A stretch of 64,000 nt of DNA, taken from assembly GCA_014338405.1 (NCBI GenBank), contig JTDE01000117.1:62001-126000 (forward strand), written 5' to 3'. The stretch comes from Paragonimus skrjabini miyazakii (Eukaryota; Platyhelminthes; Trematoda; Plagiorchiida; Troglotrematidae). Both the position numbers and the translations under genes were made by a program. The notes under the pieces are model-generated. The model worked only from the letters and a program-made list of their open reading frames with translations. It was not told the DNA's origin and did no database searches. Positions 58,161 to 64,000 of the stretch are shown here, piece after piece. Within the stretch, counting starts at the first letter, position 1, and the number at the start of each line of letters is the position of its first letter.

Positions 58161-58397
58161 TTCATATCTATTATTGCATGTTTGTTCTTTTGCACATTCG
58201 CGCAAGAGACTGGTAGCAGCCGGTGCTTGTTTTTGCAAATATGCAGTTATACACTCACTTAAATTGCACGTAACGCTTCGAGATATATAGCACAAACACT
58301 TCAGCGTTTTATTAAACTTATTCACAGAAAAAGCCTCACAAAAATTAACGGAAATTTCGCTCGTTGTTGAACGCGGTTTGACGAACACATTGAATAG
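58161..58397 (-). CDS. Candidate internal exon, cysteine-rich segment
   Basis: 79 codons in phase 0 end at a GTAAGT donor. The acceptor (GGCGTGCCCTAG) has a modest pyrimidine tract. The peptide has seven cysteines: NFCEAFSVNKFNKTLKCLCY, ISRSVTCNLSECITAYLQKQ, APAATSLLRECAKEQTCNNR. The clustered cysteines suggest a disulphide-bonded or metal-binding domain; no named domain is assigned. Confidence 0.5.
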
Positions 58398-59094
58398 CTA
58401 GGGCACGCCGTCAAACATTTGTCTAGAAATGACTAATCGGTAAGCAACTCACGTTCTGGCTAAGTCGGGTAGTTGGAACTCTAACAGAAAGGTTCTTAAT
58501 AGCTCACTATATCGCAAACAAGTGAGTGTTTCAAACGACACAAAATGATTCTACTATGTCGTTACCCGGTGAGAGAGATGACCTACAAATGAAAGGGGGC
58601 ACCCATAGTGCTTGGGAGATTTCTGGTGCTGTTAGTGAAACTGACATTGTTCAATTGATAAATAACAATCCCATACCCTAGACGAAGACATCCGCTAATC
58701 GAAAGTTACTCATTAGTGAACATTACATTCACCTTTCGGTATATACATCTGGTCAAACAAGAGCGGGTTAGATCCAAAATATTAAGGGAAAACATATATT
58801 TTCTTTCATCTCCTGATAACCCATTTTGTAAGATATGAAAAACTAAAACTAAAACGCATAACTTTCAGTAGAAGGTGATCATCAAGAACTATCATGCAGT
58901 AGTACGTATGATAGATGATGTGAAAGACAGCCACCACTACAAAGTTGAACAAAGTGAAATCCAAGTATACGTTGGACTGAACTCGTGTGTTGGTAGTACT
59001 TGGATATCATTAAGGAAATGGTCGACGATAATACTACTGTAATCAATGAGCTTCCGAATCTTCCGTCGGTTCATCGTGTGTACGTTTTTCACAG

Positions 59095-59272
59095 TCAACA
59101 GAATTTATTTAAGTGATAAAGCCTTTGCCTACGAAACTCACCATCCCAAATACCACCTGTCAGTCCCCGCTCGACTAACGAGTGTGACAACTGTCAAACG
59201 AATGACTGCTCCTGCAACTTTCGTGTTCACGTACACTTTTCAACAAACCCCACTCATAGCAAAGCAATTCAG
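59095..59272 (+). CDS. Candidate internal exon, unknown protein
   Basis: A strong acceptor (GTGTGTACGTTTTTCACAG) and a CAG/GTAAAA donor enclose 178 bases: two split bases, 58 codons, two bases. It reads NRIYLSDKAFAYETHHPKYH, LSVPARLTSVTTVKRMTAPA, TFVFTYTFQQTPLIAKQF. Composition is convincing. It may follow a first exon at 56706 or 57185, with introns of about 2 kb. Confidence 0.55.
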
Positions 59273-60377
59273 GTAAAAGTCTCTCCTATGCTTGAGTTTG
59301 TCACTATTGCCTTTCTACACCATGACTGGAATTTGAAGTCCGACTCGGGTCTTTGTTACACAAAATCTTGTGCACTGCACCCTGGGCACAATATTAGGCA
59401 TAACTGAGCTGTCGTTTTTTTAGTTTGCAACCACGCTGACGTTTGGGCTATGCCTTTACTGTAAGAGGTGCTGGGAATATTCAAGAACGTACAAGTTACA
59501 TTAGTCATTAGCTTCGGAGGCTCAACAAATATCATTTGCTAACATTTCTAGTTCTTTAAGATAGATGCGTTAAAAATAACCATGATAACTAACCCCCAGT
59601 GACTGGTATACGAATAAAACATGACTCATTTTGGCCAATTCAAAGTGAGTCAAATTAACATGCAGTTGTCCGTAGGTCCTTTGGAACAAACGTTTCCCGA
59701 AATTAGGCAAATTTAAGCGTGGAGATGACAGGAAGCTAGTTTGGAAGATAGGATGTGAGGGCGACATAATAAAATTTATTGTCCTTCCCATTTTCATGCA
59801 TCTATTCATTTGACCAAAAGTCAGTCTTTTCTCTTAATTTCATCGATAGTGTTAACACAAAACGTTTGTCATTGTTAATTCCCCAACGAACTAGCGTTGT
59901 ACCATCAACAACGCTGGTAAGCAACATATAAAATCAAAGGTTGTAAAACCAAACAACTAAGATTATCTTTGATTCTCTACGATGAATCCTTGCAATTTTG
60001 TTCGAAGAGTTTTTTGAATCACTATGCATAAAATTTTTCGTTGATACGTGTAACAACAAGTAGTTGAACATAGTCGAAATGTGGCTTGCTTTCATTCGTT
60101 TAATGCAGACAAACACGATAAAGAACGAGACTGATCATGCAGTATCGGTTTGAGGGTGAGCAAGAAACGGCACAAACAGTTGGATCTCTTGCTCGCGAGG
60201 TATTTTGGCTGATTATGCCTTGAGGAATTACAGTCATCTAAAAATTGGCCTGCGGAGACTATCTGAACTGGATTCAGCTTTAGCCAAATGTACTGGGACG
60301 TAGTTAATTCAAAGCGCTGTTTGAAACAGCATATTTGATATATACACCAAATAAGATTTGCGAAATAAAGCACTTAC

Positions 60378-60475
60378 TGAAGAAAATCTGGTAGCAAACA
60401 GACACGTAATGATTTGCAGTGAGCTGTTTTTTCGCCAATATCTACAATTTTATCGTCCACCATGATATTATCATT
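60378..60475 (-). CDS. Second exon of a minus-strand gene model
   Basis: 32 codons plus two bases end at a GTAAGT donor: NDNIMVDDKIVDIGEKTAHC, KSLRVCLLPDFL. With the AATAG acceptor at 60476 it is in phase 0, matching the end of the exon at 60708-61094; alternatively ATG at 60463 is a start. Acidic then basic composition looks coding. No family is recognised. Confidence 0.48.
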
Positions 60476-60707
60476 CTATTATTCTTAGGTATACGAGTGA
60501 TCGGGACGATACATTTGTTCTGTCTATATTGACGAATAATACAAACTGTTTTCATTAAGGAGGAAACAAAGAGCATCTTTAATTTCACAAAACGATATAC
60601 CTTTAAAACCATGTCAATTCTGTACATACTTAAAAATTATCTCGTTTGAAATATCTCTAGATATGCAACAAATTAACGTTCAGTGGTTATTCCATTTACC
60701 AACTAAC

Positions 60708-61094
60708 CTGTATTACTTCATTTTTTGTTAAACCAGCTGCATTTGTTATTACAAAATCATGGAGCCCAGTGGACTTCTGTGCCGGGTAGACTGGACGAGT
60801 TGCCACTTTGCCTGTACGGTTCTTCAGTCTATCGAATCTGACTGCCCGAAAAACTGGTTGGTCACCTAGTCCTAGCTGTCTCAAATGTTCGTGTTTTGTA
60901 ACGGTGGTACGTGGGTGCGAACCAAAACACTTATGTATTCGATAATAAACGTTGGCTTTCAGTGTGCCGTTAGATTGGGAATGAGCGTCCGGCAAATTAC
61001 CGTGGCTTCCGAGATGAGTAGTCGACTGACTGGAATTGCAAAGCACTTCACTCGACGCCGGATACCAGATATTGTTGGTTTTAGAAGAATGCAT
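60708..61094 (-). CDS. First or main exon of a minus-strand gene model
   Basis: ATG at 61094 opens 129 codons to a CAG/GTTAGT donor in phase 0. The peptide starts MHSSKTNNIWYPASSEVLCN and includes HKCFGSHPRTTVTKHEHLRQ, LGLGDQPVFRAVRFDRLKNR and TGKVATRPVYPAQKSTGLHD. GC content and codon use exceed those of the flanks. The same frame is open for about 14 codons above the ATG, so the exon may start at an upstream acceptor. Function unknown. Confidence 0.58.
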
Positions 61095-61118
61095 GAAGCG
61101 TTCCCCGCCGGGAATTAA

Positions 61119-62663
61119 ATCAACGGGTTGTATATAGTTTTAAGCTCACACCTTTGTACAGCAAGCTTAAACTAAGAGGAACGTATCTAGTCAAAATGCG
61201 GTAAATGATTACACCCTAGTTTGAGGTCAAACGTGCAGTCTTTGGTGACCTTGTTTATGTTACCGAGTCGAAAACCAATCAGAAAGACAAACACAGGACG
61301 TATTGATTATGGTCACCGTAGGTCTAAACCATCATACGTTTAAAATAGTGTAACGATGCCATATTAGAACGCGTAGATGCTTTCGTAATATTTTCACTGA
61401 AGACTGACTTCATCTCTGTGCGTCCAAAAATACCACACGGAAACAAATTCATTGGCCTTTCTTAAGCGTCCAATAACTAGCACGAGGTACAACTAGGGAG
61501 TAACATTCTGAGAAGATCAATTTCTTGTCATTAATGGGGACAGATTGGATTATACCATTTCTAATGAGTAAACAATTTGAGTAAAGCAAAAATATGTGAG
61601 TGGCAAACAGGATATATTTTGTTCACAAGCCAGATTGAATTTTGTTACATACTAGATCTAGATTAACAGGCGTTCGCCGCAGACTGAAAATGGTTCATCG
61701 CATTGAAACAAGATAAATGGATTATAAATGTGATGGATAGCCTTTTCCAAGCAAACAATCAGGCTGATCGCTGTGCAACTCTTTCGATTATGTACTTCTG
61801 GTGATAAGTAAGCCAATATTTGGTTAGGCCTTTTTAACCTCAATGGGACGATATAACATTTGGTGGCAGAACGATCTAACGAAATTTACTCATTTGGTGC
61901 CAGATGATCCGTTAGCTACATCAGGGTATACATTAAGTTTACTGAGCCGTTGCTACAGTTGGTGGCTGCTGACGTCAACTTTAACTGTTAAACGGTAATG
62001 TCAATTAACAGTATGTTTTGAATGCTTGAACAATTGAAAGGTACGTGTCTATAGGTTTTAAAAATTCGTAGTAAGAATTTGTACATCATGCTAAATTAGA
62101 CACCAGTAAACGCAGGATTTTATGTGTGCAAATAATCAAATTAGAAAGCTAGCAGTGGCAATAAGATGGCAAGTATTTACACCGAAAACACACAAAAGCC
62201 TCCTTCACTTAGTTCTTCTCAAACGTTTGCTCGAGCAGCAATCGGAATAAATAAAGTCGAAACGTTAAAGCGGGTTTCTAAGCTGATATATCAACTGCAG
62301 TCTGCATCGATTATTTAGAACTGCTGGTCACTGTAAGCCATAGATTTTTAGGCCGATGAGTCTAACTCTGTCGGAATGTTGCCCATAGAGGTTAACGTTT
62401 TCTGATGTACTGTTGCCCAGCACACGCTTTTGTCCTGTTTAATATAAAATGGTTGTAGATTTACTGCTCGGATTAAGCCCGTTGGTGAACTAGGAAACAA
62501 ACGTAATAGAAACGTCCATGGAGGTGCACAAAAGTTGATTTAGAAACGTTGGACTGACCAGCTGCGAATCCGCCAAATATGTGAGGGGTTGGTTACATCA
62601 TACAATCATCTGACATGGTATTTGGATATTTCAACAATATAAATTGATTACCATGCGCAACTG
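61119..62663. other. Mostly unassigned stretch
   Basis: A minus-strand frame at 61658-61843 (ILAYLSPEVHNRKSCTAISL...) looks protein-like but lacks splice sites. At about 62256 GTCGAAACGTTAAAG recalls the GAAACG block near 37589 but no hammerhead fold surrounds it. Confidence 0.3.
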
Positions 62664-62763
62664 NNNNNNNNNNNNNNNNNNNNNNNNNNNNNNNNNNNNN
62701 NNNNNNNNNNNNNNNNNNNNNNNNNNNNNNNNNNNNNNNNNNNNNNNNNNNNNNNNNNNNNNN
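62664..62763. other. Assembly gap (100 N)
   Basis: Exactly 100 undetermined bases, directly abutting a repeat copy; the gap may exist because of that repeat. Confidence 0.99.
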
Positions 62764-62993
62764 AGGTCACTCGTAACTCACGTGAGTTCAGTGATGCAAC
62801 AGCCAAGATTGTTGCCTCGTGTCAGCGTGCTAGAAGTCCTAGCCGCAGCCACTGCAAAAATATGAACCATGGACAACCTCTAACAAGGGGAAACTTAAGC
62901 ATAATGCGTCTTTTCAAAAGGTACTGATTATAGAGTCTGTGAGAAGGCGACAGCTACAGTTAGTTGCGAATGATTTTCGATTTCCCTGTAACT
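62764..62993 (+). repeat. Degenerate hammerhead-SINE copy beside the gap
   Basis: Alignable blocks are GATTGTTGCCTCGTGTCAGC (tRNA-like middle), CTAGAAGTCCTAG (B-box remnant), CAACCTCTAACAAGGGG with AAACTTAAG (decayed hammerhead), CTTTTCAAAAGGTACTGATT and GCGACAGCTACAGTTAGTTG. The 5' part lies in or beyond the gap. Confidence 0.7.
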
Positions 62994-63485
62994 ATCCCAC
63001 GCATTCCGCAATCGAAGGCAGCACAGAGGAACTAGCAATTGGTTCCACCCTGAGTGGGTTGGTGACTCAAAACTAAACCCAGGAAGTGCAAAAGTTTCAC
63101 TTCATTACAGTGAGTTTGAGTCTATACGGCTGCTGGTTACGGTAGAAGATGGCACGAAGTTACAGTTTGATGGAAAGTTCATTTTAGCCTCAGTACACAA
63201 GAATAGTTGTCATAATTATAAAGCCTTATCACAAACATCTTGATGCAGTAGAAAGTCTGGAAGCTACTTGGATTCCAGTAATTGTACACCGTGATACCAG
63301 AGCTGGGATGCATATGCATGCAAAAACATTTTATGTCAATTAAACCACGAGGCGTTAAGAAACGACCTGGATCGAAGGTTCTATTTTTAGATGAAAATCC
63401 TTTGATATTCCAGCAAAACTTTTTCTAGTTCGTATGAGATTTTGAGACCTTTCCATACGCCTTCTTGTCTGTGTTTCATTTTGAG

Positions 63486-63641
63486 AAGTGCTCATGTGGA
63501 ACAGTTGTTCAAACAGCATACAATAAATGTACATGGAGTTTTGGCAGACATTGATGTTAACTGGAATCATTGCAACACGCTAAGTCAACATTCTGTCGAA
63601 TGTAAACATTCAGAGACCTATTCCAGCGAGTTGGACAGTTG
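63486..63641 (+). CDS. Candidate internal exon, unknown protein
   Basis: A long pyrimidine tract (CTTCTTGTCTGTGTTTCATT) precedes a GAG acceptor, and a TTG/GTGAGG donor closes the exon. One split base, 51 codons, two bases: SAHVEQLFKQHTINVHGVLA, DIDVNWNHCNTLSQHSVECK, HSETYSSELDS. Composition is convincing, but the GAG acceptor is unusual. The opposite frame 63355-63570 is also open. Confidence 0.45.
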
Positions 63642-64000
63642 GTGAGGAAATGCCTACCAATGACCGTTCGTTTTGAATTTACCTTTTACATCGTTATGTC
63701 TAGTCTATGTATTATGTTGTGTAAGTAATCAATTCTTTGATAATCTATGCGGTATTGTGTATAACTCTTGCATCAATAAGCTCACTGAAGCAGGTTTTCA
63801 GAAAGTAGATCATACAAACGTCAGTTAGTATGCAATAACCGATGGTTTGTTCCAAAAGGATAGAATCTACGAGATTCTGGATAAAATTGGGCATACAACC
63901 CTTAATGATATAGAAGGTGAAATGTCATGATCATTAGGCCTTTCAGTTAAAGCCAAATGGTAAGCATATGCTACTCGGCAATAGACGCCCAGCTGTAGCA

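Noticed and set aside
1..64000. CRISPR arrays, bacterial operons, rRNA genes, bacterial insertion sequences
   Set aside because: None seen; spliced short exons, Pol III SINEs and LINE/PLE relics indicate a eukaryotic nuclear genome.

Overview
The window looks like eukaryotic nuclear DNA, most probably from a parasitic flatworm (digenean, schistosome-like). It is AT-rich by eye, has no operons or long reading frames, holds three 100-base runs of N (assembly gaps), and its coding potential lies in short exon-sized frames bounded by GT/AG sites. The strongest lineage clue is a dispersed and locally tandem repeat that joins a tRNA-like Pol III promoter to a type I hammerhead ribozyme, the published hallmark of the Sm-alpha family of Schistosoma. 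Penelope-like elements (PLEs) with GIY-YIG endonuclease remains, broken non-LTR (LINE) reverse transcriptases and tRNA-derived SINEs accompany it.

Layout. 0-10 kb: isolated exon candidates on both strands and a fold-back copy of the hammerhead SINE (8.56-8.81 kb). 10-15 kb: PLE C-terminal relics in opposite orientations (11.3-12.2 kb), a gap at 13.1 kb, a LINE 3' relic (14.1-14.7 kb) and the first exon of a likely secreted protein on the minus strand (15.07-15.34 kb). 16-21 kb: a compact two-exon model, a palindromic pair of tRNA-like SINEs (16.5 kb), two good exons (17.9 kb plus, 20.9 kb minus) and the only hammerhead copy with an intact catalytic core (19.6 kb). 26-34 kb: two tandem arrays of the hammerhead SINE (26.1-26.95 and 33.0-33.9 kb). 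36.4-38.4 kb: a PLE relic, a hammerhead-like fold downstream of it, then a second PLE relic. 42.8-46.4 kb: convergent candidate genes, including the best multi-exon model (minus strand, 44.7-46.4 kb). 51-54.7 kb: LINE and SINE relics. 56.7-61.1 kb: further exon candidates, including a two-exon minus-strand model. 62.66 kb: third gap abutting another hammerhead-SINE copy.

No conserved protein family could be named for any host exon. Exon calls rest on an open frame plus acceptor and donor quality, sometimes on phase agreement between neighbours. In AT-rich DNA some such exons arise by chance, so confidences are moderate and several calls on opposite strands cannot all be true. The firmest statements are the repeat and ribozyme annotations.
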